Source: Caprimulgus europaeus
Taxonomy: Eukaryota > Chordata > Aves > Caprimulgiformes > Caprimulgidae
Reading direction: 5' to 3'
Length of the DNA: 64,000 nucleotides
Assembly (NCBI GenBank): GCA_907165065.1
Contig: OU015526.1
Coordinates: forward strand, 70,827,723 to 70,891,722
Shown here: positions 10,332-22,757 of the stretch, in pieces
How the letters are laid out: each line of letters begins with the position of its first letter
Numbering within the stretch: the first letter of the stretch is position 1
Made by a program: the position numbers and the translations under genes
The notes under the pieces: generated by a model
Database searches by the model: none
Told to the model about the DNA's origin: nothing
What the model saw: only the letters and a program-made list of their open reading frames with translations

Positions 10332-12699
10332 GCCTGCAGCTGGGGCAGCAGAGCAAAGAGACTTTGTAACCTGTCAGGGGTCTGTCAGTGTGTTATGAGA
10401 GGAAGAGAAGGGGTGAGAAAGGTCTCACAGAAGAGGGAAGTGGAAATAAGGACTACCAGATGACTACAAAGGAGGGCAGAAAAGCACTTAAGAGTGTGAA
10501 AAGGAAGAGCTCGTATTGCTGACTCTGGCTTGATTTGGAAGTTTAGCTGTCATTATGAGAATTGGATCAGAAACAATTTTGGAAGATGATGATATTTACT
10601 TGCCAAGCCAATCCCTTTCACTTACTCCGAGTGCCAGCTCCCTCAGCTCTCAGAAATAGCCTTCTCTAATTTTCTTTAGGCTGGAAGCAAATACCGTTTC
10701 AATGGCAGCTGTGGGTTCTCAGCACTTTTCAGGACTAAGTATTAAATGCACGCTGAACTTAAAAAGTGACACATAAATCAAGCTGGTTTGTTTCGGTATT
10801 CTGCCTCCTCTAGAAAAAAAATTGTTGTAATACAAAATTGCACTTCTCACTGTGATAGCTTATTTTAGTTACCCATACTCATGCTCTGGGTGGTTCAAAT
10901 AGGCAGAATGTGACACTTAGGCACATCACTTCTGGTGGAACTGTGATTGAAGTGACAGAGTGGTCTTTCAAAATACTCATTGAGGGTACACAGACTTCAT
11001 ACAGACTGCTTATGAGCACAGGTACAGAGAGATTTTCAGCGACACCAGAAGCATTCATCCTCTCTCAGCCAAGTCTTGTGAACTTCCCCTTTCTGATTCT
11101 GCCAATTAATGGTGCTATTTGTGTGTCTTTGTAGGTTCATTACTAGAGATTTAGCTTTTTGTGACAATAATAGTAGTGCAAATGGAAAATAAGTACATAA
11201 ATAAATGAATCCAGTGAAGCCTTTATGGGTCTGGTTTATACTGCTGTCACATAACTCGCTTGGCACAAGGTGCAAAGAAGGTTAAGTACCAAAGTATCAG
11301 GAAAAAAATCTGCAAACTGAATGGACATTTTCATTGTTACTCATCAGTTGTTTTCTGTCCTAAAACTTAATGTTATGCATATTACCGGTTCATCTACCAC
11401 AGCATGTGACTGTATCTATGTATGATCATAACTCTGGCTATGATCAGTGCAATTTACTGGATCTCATTGATAGGGAATCAGGTCAACATCTAACAGAGAG
11501 GTTGTCAGATTCAAACTGGCAAAAAACACATGCATTACAAGTCTCAAAAAGTAAAGGCATATAAGCAATAATATTAGGGTCTTAGTACATTTATTAAAGA
11601 ATGTGTTCAGCCCTAAAAGATGTTTCAGTCTTTAATCTTAAGTACATGTTTTAGTGTTTAGCCCTACTGTCTTCAGTAGCCCTCAGTTATGTATTTGAGC
11701 AAACACCTTGACCAATGTAGTCTACACTATTTCAGGTATTTGAACTAACCAAAGTTACTTCCATTAAATTAGTGCACTAGGTAAATGACACTTACTTTAA
11801 ATGACATTTTAATGATAAAAGACACTCACTTTTATGAACATAACGAGGATACTAAGCAATACATATTTGAAAGAATAACTTGCTAGAAAATATAGTCAGT
11901 TGGACAACTTATGAAGTCTCACATTTCTGTAACATACATACTGTTACTTTTGTTTTTTATTCATGTTCTTGAAAAGTATGCTCTGTGTATTAGATAGAAT
12001 GAACATACATCTAGATATGGCATTTGTCAAGTTATAAAGGAGAATAAGAAAAAGAGAGAGGAAAAAAAAATTCTATTGCTAATGTAGTCTTCTGCATAAT
12101 AATTGTAAACAAATTTAAAACACATCTACCCTACACAGGTAATAGGGAAAATGAATTGTAAACTAACCATTTCTCCAAGGAAGAGCAATGCTTTTACCTC
12201 TTTTCCCACCTTTTTCATATGGACATTAACATACAATTTTCCATACAACAAAACTGGATATTGATTTTTTTCTTTTCCATTTAAAAGTTTCACTGGATTT
12301 ACATATTTGATATAATTTATGTAAATAACATTTCTCCAAAAGTCAATACATTTTACCTCTCAGATAAAGAAACTATCTCAATCCAAATATTTCAAAATAC
12401 AGTATAATTAATGAATATCCAGGCACAATATTTTAGAGAGCCTAATTAAGGACTTCTAATCATACTTTATTATTATCAGCCAAGCCCTGCTAACTACTGT
12501 TAATGGAACTCAGACTTAAGATGGTTTACTACCAACAGTAAAGTATGCAGGAATTAATTACCACAAGTAGCTTAGCCACACAAGTGTCCTGAAATGGATC
12601 AGTAAGCCGCCAAACCTAGCAGGATTCTGCATTTCCACTGTCCCTTTGGAGTCAGTGTAAAGTAGTCTTCAGGATGTTTAACTTTATTTTATTCTCCCT
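10332..12699. other. AT-rich non-coding sequence
   Basis: Unique sequence between the minus-strand LTR and the pyrimidine-rich tract. No mobile element is recognised, and the frames at 10910-11134 and 11370-11564 look random. Confidence 0.55.
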
Positions 12700-13260
12700 G
12701 CCTTTTTTATTTTGAATTTTAACTTTATATTTCCTTTCCTTCTACTGTATTCATTTGTATTCTATGCCATCTCTTCTCTTATCTATTTCCTTCCCCGGTC
12801 AGTATCCTGACCCTGCAGTAAAATGTCATGAAACCACATGTAAATCAAGAGACGTTTATGAAAACCAAAAGACAAACCTTTATGGTTCCAGTTCAGAGTT
12901 TAGGATGACAGTGCCAGTTGTACCTCAGGATTTTATTTTCAAACTTTTCCTCAACTTCTCACTTCCTTTTCTGTTACACCCACCCCACAACTTTTCCTTG
13001 GGTTTTTTTCAGTCTTGTCATTTTGTCTCCCAGCTTCTTTACTATTTTCTCTTTCATTTTTCTTTCCTCTCTCTGCTCTGCTGCCTTTCATCTCTTCTAA
13101 ACCATCTTGCACCTCCACAGTCCAATTCTACCCCTCACTGTTCAAGCCCTACTCCATCACTAACCTCTTTCTCATCTTGCTTTCACAGTTTCTTTGATTA
13201 TATCTGCACACTTAACTTCCAATATTTCCTTGTCCACACTCTGTCAACCTTCATCCTTCA
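12700..13260. other. Strand-asymmetric pyrimidine-rich tract (C/T on plus strand)
   Basis: About 550 bp dominated by C and T on the plus strand, strongest at 12945-13200 (TTTTCCT, CTCTCTGCTC and CTCCACAG-like stretches). It makes the longest open frame in the window (12755-13291, 178 residues, mostly Phe, Ser, Leu and Pro), plus two overlapping frames. Long pyrimidine runs lack the purines needed for stop codons, so this openness is compositional and I do not call a gene. The tract could be an old degraded repeat or a region of triplex or unusual DNA structure. Confidence 0.7.
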
Positions 13261-14217
13261 ACCAGTATGCAACAGTTGGTATACAGCTTAGCAGACAGCA
13301 TCTTCAGTGGCTAATATAGAAGAGAAAATATTTCATAGTCACAATCGAAATCGCAGTAATTGTAATGTTTTCCACTGCAAAATTCACAATAGATGTACTG
13401 TCAGAGACAGTGGAAGAATGCATTAGTCTGTTTGGTTTTCCTTAACAAAACAATCTCGTTTAATAGTTCTCAAAAATCATAGAAAGATAAAACATGCAAG
13501 TACTTTATGGCAATCAAAGACTTTACTCGCAGGTGTAAACCAGAGATGCATACAGCTGTGACCTCACTTTGCTTATTTCATAGCCTTTTTCTAGTCTAAC
13601 AATGAACCAATATGAAACCATACTCCACTGGAAAGCTTGTGAATAGAGAAAGGAGAAAAAAAAATCAAAGAGGAAGATAAAAATATAAAATACAATAAAA
13701 TAATTCACAGATACCTGTTGCTTGTTTGTAAAAAGATCCTCTAGATAGGAACAGAGGCAAAGGAAAAGCAGAATACTGTGGAGCTCCAAAGGGGAGTAAA
13801 AGGAAAAATCTGAGGAATGACAAAGAAAGCAGTTGCTCCTGCAGAAAGAGAACGGGAACAGCATCCTTCCAGTAACTGAAGGTTCACTAAACCAATTACC
13901 CTTAGCTGAAAGAGTTCAAGACTCAAGGCTAAATTAGCATACCTGTCCTGGTTTCGCTAGGATAGTGCTAATTTTCTTGTTAGTAGATAGAATAGTGCTG
14001 TGTGTTGGCTTCAGTACAGGAGTTGCTATCAGAAAAATGTTGGTAATATGCTGATGTTTACAGTTCTTGCTGGGAAATAAAGGATCTTCCAACTTCCCAT
14101 GTTTTGCCAGTCTGCAGGTACAGAAGAAACTTGTGAGGAGCATAGTAAATTAGCAAACCCAAATTGGAATTTGGATATGCCAAAGGGATATTCCATTTCA
14201 TGTAATGTCATGTTCAG

Positions 14218-14225
14218 TATATAAA
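14218..14225 (+). promoter_or_regulatory. Retained TATA box of the plus-strand LTR
   Basis: TATATAAA lies about 275 bp into the LTR, preceded by TCATGTTCAG, which occupies the place of the family's core promoter. The corresponding site of the minus-strand LTR at 9.7 kb has lost this motif. If the LTR were still recognised, transcription would start about 25-30 bp downstream and run rightwards. Activity cannot be judged from sequence alone. Confidence 0.5.
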
Positions 14226-14439
14226 TGAGGGTGGTCTGGAAAGCTTGGGGTTCTCTCCAGCTCTCTCCTTCTTCGAGGATTATGGTTTCAGTGTTGGGAT
14301 TGTCTCTGCTTTGGGATCACTAGCCAGAGAACAGGCTGGGCATCAATTGGTGGATGGTAAGCAATTGCACAGTGCATCTCCCATTTGTATATTCCATTAT
14401 TACTGTTATAATTATTATTGTCATTATTTTATTTTAATT

Positions 14440-14445
14440 ATTAAA
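14440..14445 (+). terminator. Possible LTR polyadenylation signal (ATTAAA)
   Basis: ATTAAA lies in the AT-rich part of the plus-strand LTR, about 220 bp downstream of its TATA box and followed by a T-rich stretch, the arrangement expected of an R-region poly(A) signal. ATTAAA is the common variant hexamer. The AT-rich context makes a chance match possible. Confidence 0.3.
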
Positions 14446-16285
14446 TTGTTTTTACCTCAACACATGAGTTTTGTCATTTTTACCCTTCTGATTCTCTTCC
14501 CCATCCCATCAGGGAAAGGTGGGCTGTGCAGTGTTTGGCTGCCAGCCAGGCTAAAATCGCCACAATATCCAACTACCAAACGGAGGCTGGAACATCAATT
14601 GCATCTACTGATGTGTTCAGAGATACCAGAGCCATCCAGCCCAAATAGCAGTGGGGTCCGACACACCGACCTTCACACTTTCACCTGCTTACTGAGGGCA
14701 TGACTACAGTTCTGCAGAGCCTTCTTGCAGCTATAAAGACAGTATTTGCAGGGAAGAAAAGCATTAAAACAATGACTGAAAGTCCAGATGCAGCTAGACA
14801 GAAAATATTGTTGCTCTTGGCTGAAGAAACAAGAGTCGCAGTTCCAGTTTTGACCAAGTTAGCAGTACCCAGCTAACACTGGGACAGGATGTAGACAGTA
14901 CTTCAGAGAACAGCACTAGAGAGGCATTGTCAGTCCTGAGCTATCCCATGTGCCGTGCTAGCTGGTTTAGTACGTGACGGAGCATTGTCCTTTCCCAAAA
15001 AGTCTGAAACTGCAAGTCTTCTGGCAACCTTTTATTATTCATTCTCAGAAGCCACTTTTTGTAGGCATGCAAGCTGTAAACTTTGTTATCTTGGCAATGA
15101 CCAATCCTACTAATACCACCCACACAGCTCAATTTCCTCTGCCTCTTCAAGTGGCTGTGGTGGTCTTCATTTTCTACCTTAAATTGTTAGGTAACACTGG
15201 TGTGTACTGTTAAACTGTTGTCACATCTCATCCCAAAGGTGCTGGTATTTCACTGACTGATAAAGTGCAATCCTTTAATTTAAAACTTAAGGGACAGATA
15301 TTGATAGCATTTTATCCCATAAGGGAATCTACCGCTTAGAGGAAGATACTATTCATTATAAATAAGGTTATCAGAATCTAGTCCACACAGTATTGAGGTA
15401 AAACAAGTTACTATACAAAAATGTTAGGTTTATTATCAGTTTTTCTCTGCAGGTATTGACAGGTTTCTGTGATAACATAAAAAGCCCAGCATTTGACAAG
15501 AAAAAAGAATTACACGGTAGGTGTATATTACTATTGCAGGGGTGGAGGGAACATGGCTGTAAAGAATTCAGGTAGAATTGCTATGTTGTTGGAAGAGATC
15601 TGGTCTCCAAAGTGACAAAAAATAATTGCCTAATAAAGAGCTATAGTACTGCCCTAAGCTGTAGAATAATGAAACAATACTTTTTATATAGCTCCTCATC
15701 TTTAGAATATTAAATTCTTTCTGTTGTTCTCTCCTCTTGCTCTTGATCGGTTTGAAGACTTCTTCCTCTACATCTAACAAGTATTTTTTTTTCTTTTTTT
15801 TTTTCCTCCCCTCTATCCCTACTCTCCCCACAATGCTTTATCTAAGATGCTTCTCTGCAACTCGCCTCTGCAGTGTTGTTACCTTACTGGCTGGAGCATC
15901 ACATCATGGACCAGATCATTGCAACCATCTGTTATCCAGCACAGCTGACATATTAACCTACAAATGCCCCCCTCTCTCTCCATTCTCACAGGTCAGTATG
16001 GTTCATTGGTATCCTGTGATAGATGATGCAAAAGGAGGGGAGATTAGAGCATCAGTAGCAGGAGATGGACTCTGAATCTGATCAGTTTAGGCGGAAGGGA
16101 TTTCATGTGATTCGAAGACGCAGCTGTAGTATAACACAAGAGATATTTCTTCATGTCTGTCACAGTGACTGCAAAATCCCAAATGAGCCAAGACATGGTG
16201 GGAGTTGCTCATTTAATTAACCTGACCCGACTTTTTCAGTTTCCAGGGTCTAACATCATTTGATAGTTTTCACTTTGCTTCTGAG

Positions 16286-16462
16286 ATGAGATCACCCATT
16301 CTAGAGACAGTTTGTGAGGCTTTATCTATGCTGTATTTCATGTGTGAGCCCAAATACACCTCACTCCCAAATAGCCTGCACACTCCTATGTACACAGAGT
16401 GCAGCAATGGAGAAAGCTTGAGCCTTTTCTATCTGTTATTCAGTATTGTGGCTGCAAGCCTG
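16286..16462 (+). other. Candidate internal exon (splice-bounded open segment), unidentified
   Basis: A 177-nt open segment (59 codons, phase 0 to 0) ending AGCCTG|GTAAGTCT. The left boundary is a pyrimidine-rich CACTTTGCTTCTGAG ending at 16285, directly before an ATG. An alternative AG five bases further on would change the phase. The peptide includes VCEALSMLYFMCEPKY and ends in a hydrophobic run (FYLLFSIVAASL). I recognise no domain. The frame continues only six codons past the donor. Confidence 0.15.
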
Positions 16463-16954
16463 GTAAGTCTATCTTACTGAACGTGCCAAATACTTCCAGG
16501 CATGTCCTAACAGGCTGTGATTTTTCAAGCACATGATGAACACTGGGGTAGGTGGTGAAACACTAGAGGTAGAGCCATCAGTCCTGCAGCCTAAGTGATA
16601 CGGTGGAGGATAACTGCAGCTTTGGATTCCTAACCTTTTTTGGTAATAATTTTTAAAATATTATGCTTTATATAATTGTAAGATTTGCATAAATGTACCT
16701 CTCCCTCTAATATTAAATGGAAAGGTTTGTATTTTGTCAAGTTAACAGCCTACAAGCAGAAACTCCTTTCTTAGTGTTATGAAATAAAGCAAAATATCCA
16801 GTTCAGTCCCTTCCCAATCACTACTGAAAAACTTAAGCACATTTGACTGGATGCAGCAGCACAGAGCATGCCCTATGCCTACACATCTATGGAAGTCTTA
16901 GCTAATGTTTCCAATGTCTATTTTGGTCATATTGTGCACTTTAAAACGGATTCC

Positions 16955-16979
16955 ACTGCAAATAAAATAGATTTGCAGT
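16955..16979. repeat. Perfect 9-bp inverted repeat
   Basis: ACTGCAAAT and ATTTGCAGT flank a 7-nt AAAATAG spacer. It is short enough to be chance, but it is perfect and not low complexity. Confidence 0.6.
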
Positions 16980-19586
16980 ATGGTTGTCACTTACATGATC
17001 TCCATGAGAGAGCTTTTTCTTCTCTGTTTTCCTGATTAGAAAAAGGAAAATAATGCAGCTGAATGAAGAGTACAAAATTGATAATTTAGCCTACAAATTT
17101 TACCCTAATTTACTCAATCTTAATTTTCTGCTTTTAGTATACTAGCAAGAAGATAATGATTTTTTAAGTGTATTTATTATCATCTCTCTGGATCATTTCT
17201 TAGAGTATTTAAAATTCACTATTCAAGCTGTACAGTTTAGTTACCACTGGTCAGTCAAATCAAATGTCATCTTGTCTGTTGTCTGACTGGTAGTTGAACA
17301 AATAAAGCAAATAGGATGTGGAAACAACAAAGATCTAGTTCTGCACATGGTAGTGACAACTCAGTAAATTATTTGTACAGCTACTTATTACAATAACATT
17401 TCTATTACAAACATAGTTGACAACACAAGAGCCTAAAAATGGGAACCAAAATGCATTAGTTTTTGAAAAAGTATTCAGTGAAAGTGATTTTCAATATTCC
17501 CTCAAATTAAGATTACAAACTATGCATCGTATTCAAAAGAGAGGTTTGGCTCCGGCTAATGATGTTCTGTGATAAAGGCAATCACTGTACCTGATTGCCA
17601 ACCAAGTACCAAATTTTCCTGAATGACTGATTAATGAACTAAATATGGATTACAGCCTATTCAGAAGGTTTGACGTGGAAATAGATTATGTCTTTTGTTG
17701 CCACCCAAAAAACATTACATAGATTACAACAGATGCTGGAAATGTTCCAGTAAGTCTTTTTGTGTCCTGCTACACTTTGTTAGAGACTAATATTTTAACC
17801 CTTGCAAAGAGAAAAATCCTCAACAAATTAAGAAACAAGAAGGCCATACATGCATAAAAGCTACAGAGAAAATCTTTAGTCTAAAATCTGAATAATACAG
17901 TTCTGGTCTCATTGATTTTAATGGGCTTCAGATCAGGCCATTATTTCTGTTGCAATGACAATATCTATGTAATATATTCATTTTTACAATCACGGCAGTG
18001 AGTTACTGTTTGATAAGTGTTTCTAATTTTAAAGAAAAAAAGTGTGATTACTTAAAGATTGTTCTTTGGCATTAATTTTATAAAGTGTGCTTAGAACTCT
18101 TTTTCAAATTAAGAAAGAAAGTCCATGCCAACAGAGTGCCAGTGAGGAACTTGTTATGATTTAACAACCCTGCCTAAGGACAGACAGGAGACACCTCAAC
18201 TTCCTGTTTAGTTTTGACTCTGTACTGATCAGCCTTTTCTTCATAGTGCCATCTCAGCAATGTGCTCATCTAAAAATAAATTTCAGCTTTACTGCAATCT
18301 AGACTTTCTGGCTCTAAAAAATAATTTTTCTGTGTCAGGCTAATAGTACAAAGACTAAAACCACCCAGCTCTTTGTCAGACACTTTGGCTGACAATAATT
18401 GTAAGTTATTTCAGTTTTTAAAATTTGTTTATTGTTACTTGAATTTATAACAGTTGGAATTTCAACCATCTGATTTATTTTTATGAAAGCAGCTGAAACC
18501 CATTTATTTAATGCCATAACATCTCTAACCAAATAGATGTGAATCTTTCCCCTACCTAAGAACCATCAAGTGAAATGCTTAATGCAATTCAAAACTGTTT
18601 AAAAAAACCCAAACCAAAACAAACAGAAAAAAGAACTTGAAGATTTTTGTTATTAGAAGTATTAATATCAGAGAAAGAATCAGAAAAATTTGAAGACAAC
18701 TTTAGAACTGTTCTTGGTCTTACTATTATATCTGTTTGGCAGAAGGAGAAAAGATATGGACATACAATATTCAGTGGACTACAACAATTCTGTCATGACA
18801 TCTTTCAAAGGCAGGATTCAGGTCAATTCCCCCCATATCTATGGATCCTAGTTATGCGATATGTATAAAGAAGGATTAGCAAGTTACATTTTCAAATAGA
18901 ATTTAAAATTTATGATGTCTTGAAAGTCTCACTGGGATTTCCATGTTGTCCTGCCTCCCAATATGGAGCTTAGCCAAGGAATGGAGAAACAGGTAGCCTG
19001 GTTACCATCACTCCTGAGGGATACTGGCTATAGGGAACAGGCAGTGATCTAGTAGCAGGTAGGTCAATGGTCTTTCCTGATTAAAGGCTAAGGAACCTTT
19101 TGAGGAGAGAATCAATTCTGCATAAACCCCAAATGTTAAATCTGGCTTATAAAAGCAAGCATAGGGCCCTAAATCCAGATCTTTTCCATAAATGCCACCA
19201 AAGAACACTGGCAGCTGTTTCACAGTGAAAAGTATCTGTTAATATAAGTAATACAAACTTGCTTGTATTATTTTAAGTAATAGGAAGATATAATAATTTG
19301 GGCACCTTTTTTTTAAGGATTGTTTCAAAGAAACTGATATACATGAAACCATCCTGCTCCTTTGGGTCTGGTGATCCTTTAACTCAGGTAGTAGAAGCAG
19401 TTGCATTACTCACCATCCTATTATATTTCTCTAGTGTACAGAGGAGAACATCTTGTTTTCTGAGTTGCACAGCCTATCTGTACATAAGACAGTGTGGAGA
19501 AGTACTTTTTGGTAACCAAAGAAAAATCCCGGCAGCAGAAAAAGAATCCAAACTCTAGGGATTTTAAGGAGCTCTTAACCAGCTTA

Positions 19587-19619
19587 ACAAAAACAAAACA
19601 AAACAAAACAAAACAAAAT
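19587..19619. repeat. (AAAAC)n microsatellite
   Basis: About six AAAAC units in succession, ending in an imperfect AAAATC unit. Confidence 0.92.
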
Positions 19620-19937
19620 CAAACAAGAAACAGAGAAAAATACAATCTTTGGGGAAAGACTGATACCATCTGGGAAAGTTGCTAAGAGTGCCAACACATT
19701 TCATAGCTGTACAGAGAAGTAACCTAAATGCAGAACATTATGAGAACATCAGGAGTGTGTGTGTTCACACTAGTATAATTTACTCATAAATATGAGGCAT
19801 TTTGCTACTGCCCCTTGGACACATGAACAAAGATGCATGTGTGCATACGTTTGTCTACACATACTCTTAAAGCCAAATCTTGAGGATGGAGAACAAAATC
19901 AGTCCGTAGGCTTTAAATCAATAGCCAGTTTTTTAGA

Positions 19938-19967
19938 GTCTCGAGTAACTTTGTCTCGAGTATCTTT
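19938..19967. repeat. 15-bp tandem duplication containing CTCGAG
   Basis: GTCTCGAGTAACTTT is followed directly by GTCTCGAGTATCTTT, with one mismatch. Each unit carries a CpG, which is scarce in the surrounding sequence. Confidence 0.85.
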
Positions 19968-20356
19968 GATTTTAATCACCACGGTGTTCAATAATCCACA
20001 ACATATCCTGAAAGTGAAGCACATAGGATATCTTCTCTTAGCCTGAAGAGACTCGGTAACTTTCCACCAGAACTAGTGAACTAGAAATTCTGATCTATTG
20101 ATCTTTGAGATCAGATGTAGATATTTTTGGTTGGATGCTTGATTTTTGGTTTGCTTGTTTAGTTTTGAATTTAGAGAAGGTAAGGTCAAAGTGTTAATGC
20201 ATTAATTCAGTCAGTATTAGAGAGCTCCTCTTACATCTTTCTGAGTATCCTTCAAAGCTGACATCCTGTTTGATTTTTGTATCTGTCATCTCTGAAAAAC
20301 TATGTCAGATTGGAACTTTAAATTGCCATATGATACAGACAGTTGGGGTTCTGCTG

Positions 20357-20373
20357 TTTTTTTTTTTTTTTTT
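20357..20373. repeat. Poly(T) tract, T17
   Basis: A run of 17 T with unique sequence on both sides. Confidence 0.9.
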
Positions 20374-22734
20374 ACTTTAGTACCTAGTTCCACTAGCAAA
20401 GGATAAGAGGGAGAAAACCCTGAAGGGGACAGAGATAAGTTTACTTTCTTGAAAAAACATCCTTTACTAAAGACTCAAGCTTCAAAGAATCTGATTGAAT
20501 TAAACTTGAGAAGTGTGAACAACACTTTTTTATGGCTTGCAGCAATTTCTAACTGAAAGGCAGGTAACAAGTATAATAGGCTTATATCTGATATTCTGGC
20601 TTTTTGTACACCAAGGACTTAATTCTCAGGGGACATGTAATTTTGAGCTCCATTTTCCTATAATTTTAGTCTTTTCATTCCCAAATCACTATGTCCTTTC
20701 AGAATAGTTGCATGGCATTACTGCATTGTCATCTTTAGATCCAGTACTATAAGAAAGCAACATTATTACTGCTTTACAGTTGGTAAAACAAAATCTTGTC
20801 CAAGTTTCCAGTATATTCAGTTCCCTTTAGTGCATGATTTGCAAAATTTTCCACAAAAAGTAACTATAAACTTCTTTGACATGAGACTTTTATTTTAGTA
20901 AAACTTAGTATGCAAATACATAGCAGTATTCATCTTTCGTGTTTGTCTATATACACATATTTATTTAGATTTATATACACCCTGTACACACATAGATTTC
21001 TAAATCTACACTATTTTGACTCTACAGTGATCATTGATTTAGATTGAAAAATACCACTTGATATTTCTTCGGGTGAAATCCATCTTTGCGTGATGGCCTA
21101 CAACGTACTTGAGGCCCACTTATTCCAGGGTTTAAGTAGCACTTCAGTGATGCATAGCCTTGTACAGATAGAATTTTACCTGTAAGGAGCATCCCACTTC
21201 TTTTCTTTTGATAGTTTTAACTGAGCACAGTGGGACTATAAGTGTTTTGTAAAATAATACTGTAAAATGCGTTGTTTCCCTCCCTCTCAGTTATGTATAG
21301 TCTTATTCTGAGTGACTTTTTTCCTATTTGGGAAAAAACAACAACAAAAAAAAAAAGGGCGAGGGGGGAATTTTAGAGCAAAACATAGTCTTTTTTCCTT
21401 ATATTACCACTAGCACTGATAATACAAATCTCATTATGAGAAGTGAGGTCCAACCTGATGCGTAACGAAAATCAACTTCACTCTTCCTTAATCATGCTAT
21501 TGTACATCCTTGATAGCAGTAAAATCATGGCATTTTTCAGGAAACCAACAAGTACATGAGCTTTCTGAAAGGCAGTTGGTGCAAACAAATTTATTATCAC
21601 CATAGCCGGGCATAGTGCTTTGAAACCAGGCTAAGTTTCTTTTCCTCAGGAAAACAAATCAGCTCCTATCTACTCTACAGTGGAGTCAGTGGATGTCCTT
21701 CCATCAGCTTCAAAGAAAATTGAATAGAGCTTGCAATGCACAGACTAAAAGAAGATGAAATAAGATTAGAGAAATGCATGTGAAAGGCACTAATTGAAGA
21801 GCAGGAGCATTGAGAAGAAAGGATTAAACAGATTATAAATCTAATGTATAGGGAATTGCTTCATTCATTATCATTAGTTACTCAAAACCAATTGCTTTGT
21901 TGTGCAGGGGCTTCTGTTCCACAGTGCTGACTGGGGAGGACTCTCAAGACAAGGCAAGCAAGCTTTTTTCTAAATTTCTTGGCCCTGAACAATATCCAAA
22001 CACCATGCTGATATAAGTGGAAACTGAGTGAAGTAAATTTTAAGTAACCTGTCAGAATTTATTCCTATAAACATAAGGCAAATACTTTCAAGTCCAGATG
22101 AACAGTTTCATTACATATACAGCTTTCTGTTTAATGATCTGTTGAGTTCTATAGTTTTTAGTCCCTGTGAATGTTTAGATTTCAATAAAATATCCTGTAC
22201 TAGTTCCAAGATTCTTGGAGACATTAATAATTATGGGCACAAGATCTTGATGAAAATAGGTTTCAGAAGCTGACAGCGAGGGATGTTTCTGAGAATCTGT
22301 TCAGGACGTCTCAATGCTTAAGAGATTTACTGCAGGAAGTAATTTCATGAAAGTCTAGATGCGTATTATCCTAAGAAACATCAACTGCTAAAGTTCAGTA
22401 AATGACCTAGCAAACAGTGAAATCTAAATGCTATGTATGTGTGTATATATACCTGCAGGGTAGATAAGCAATATTTATTCACACTTTTATATAAATTTTA
22501 GATAAACTGAAATAAACATCCCTTGTCAATTACAGATTGACAAGAAGATACTACACTTCTTTATTTTTTAAGATTAATTCTTGCAAGTCATGCAATATGA
22601 GAACACAAAATAATGCATATAGAGAAACTAGTAGCAGGAAATACCTATAGCATAATTTATTTCAGCCCATTTCATAAAAGCCACAAGATAAATTCATTTA
22701 TTCTTAAGACTACAATGTTGCTGCTGGTATCAGA

Positions 22735-22757
22735 CTATCAGAAAGGCTATCAGAAAG
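22735..22757. repeat. 12-bp tandem duplication
   Basis: CTATCAGAAAGG is followed directly by a second CTATCAGAAAG. No function is inferred. Confidence 0.8.

Larger units (their letters stand above)
13944..14564 (+). mobile_element. Solo LTR of an avian endogenous retrovirus (ERVL-like), plus orientation
   Basis: A 621-bp element beginning TGTCCTGGTTTCGCTAGGAT and ending CTAAAATCGCCACA, in sense orientation. It has the family's U3-like body ('tgccaaagggatattccatt'), a TATA box at 14218-14225, a pyrimidine-rich leader, an ATT/ATTATT-rich tract, and an ATTAAA hexamer at 14440-14445 before 'tacctcaacacatgagtttt'. Flanks ATACC and ATATC form an imperfect 5-bp target duplication. No internal retroviral sequence adjoins it. 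It is clearly diverged from the copy at 9.7 kb, has few remaining CpGs, and looks old. A 152-codon open frame crossing its right edge (14245-14703) is a by-product. Confidence 0.9.

Noticed and set aside
12755..13291. Longest open frame in the window (178 codons, plus)
   Set aside because: It lies in a pyrimidine-rich tract where stop codons are rare. The product is Phe/Ser/Leu/Pro low complexity with no domain, and overlapping frames are also open.
14245..14703. 152-codon plus-strand frame
   Set aside because: It runs from the middle of the solo LTR across its right edge into unique sequence, so it is not a gene.
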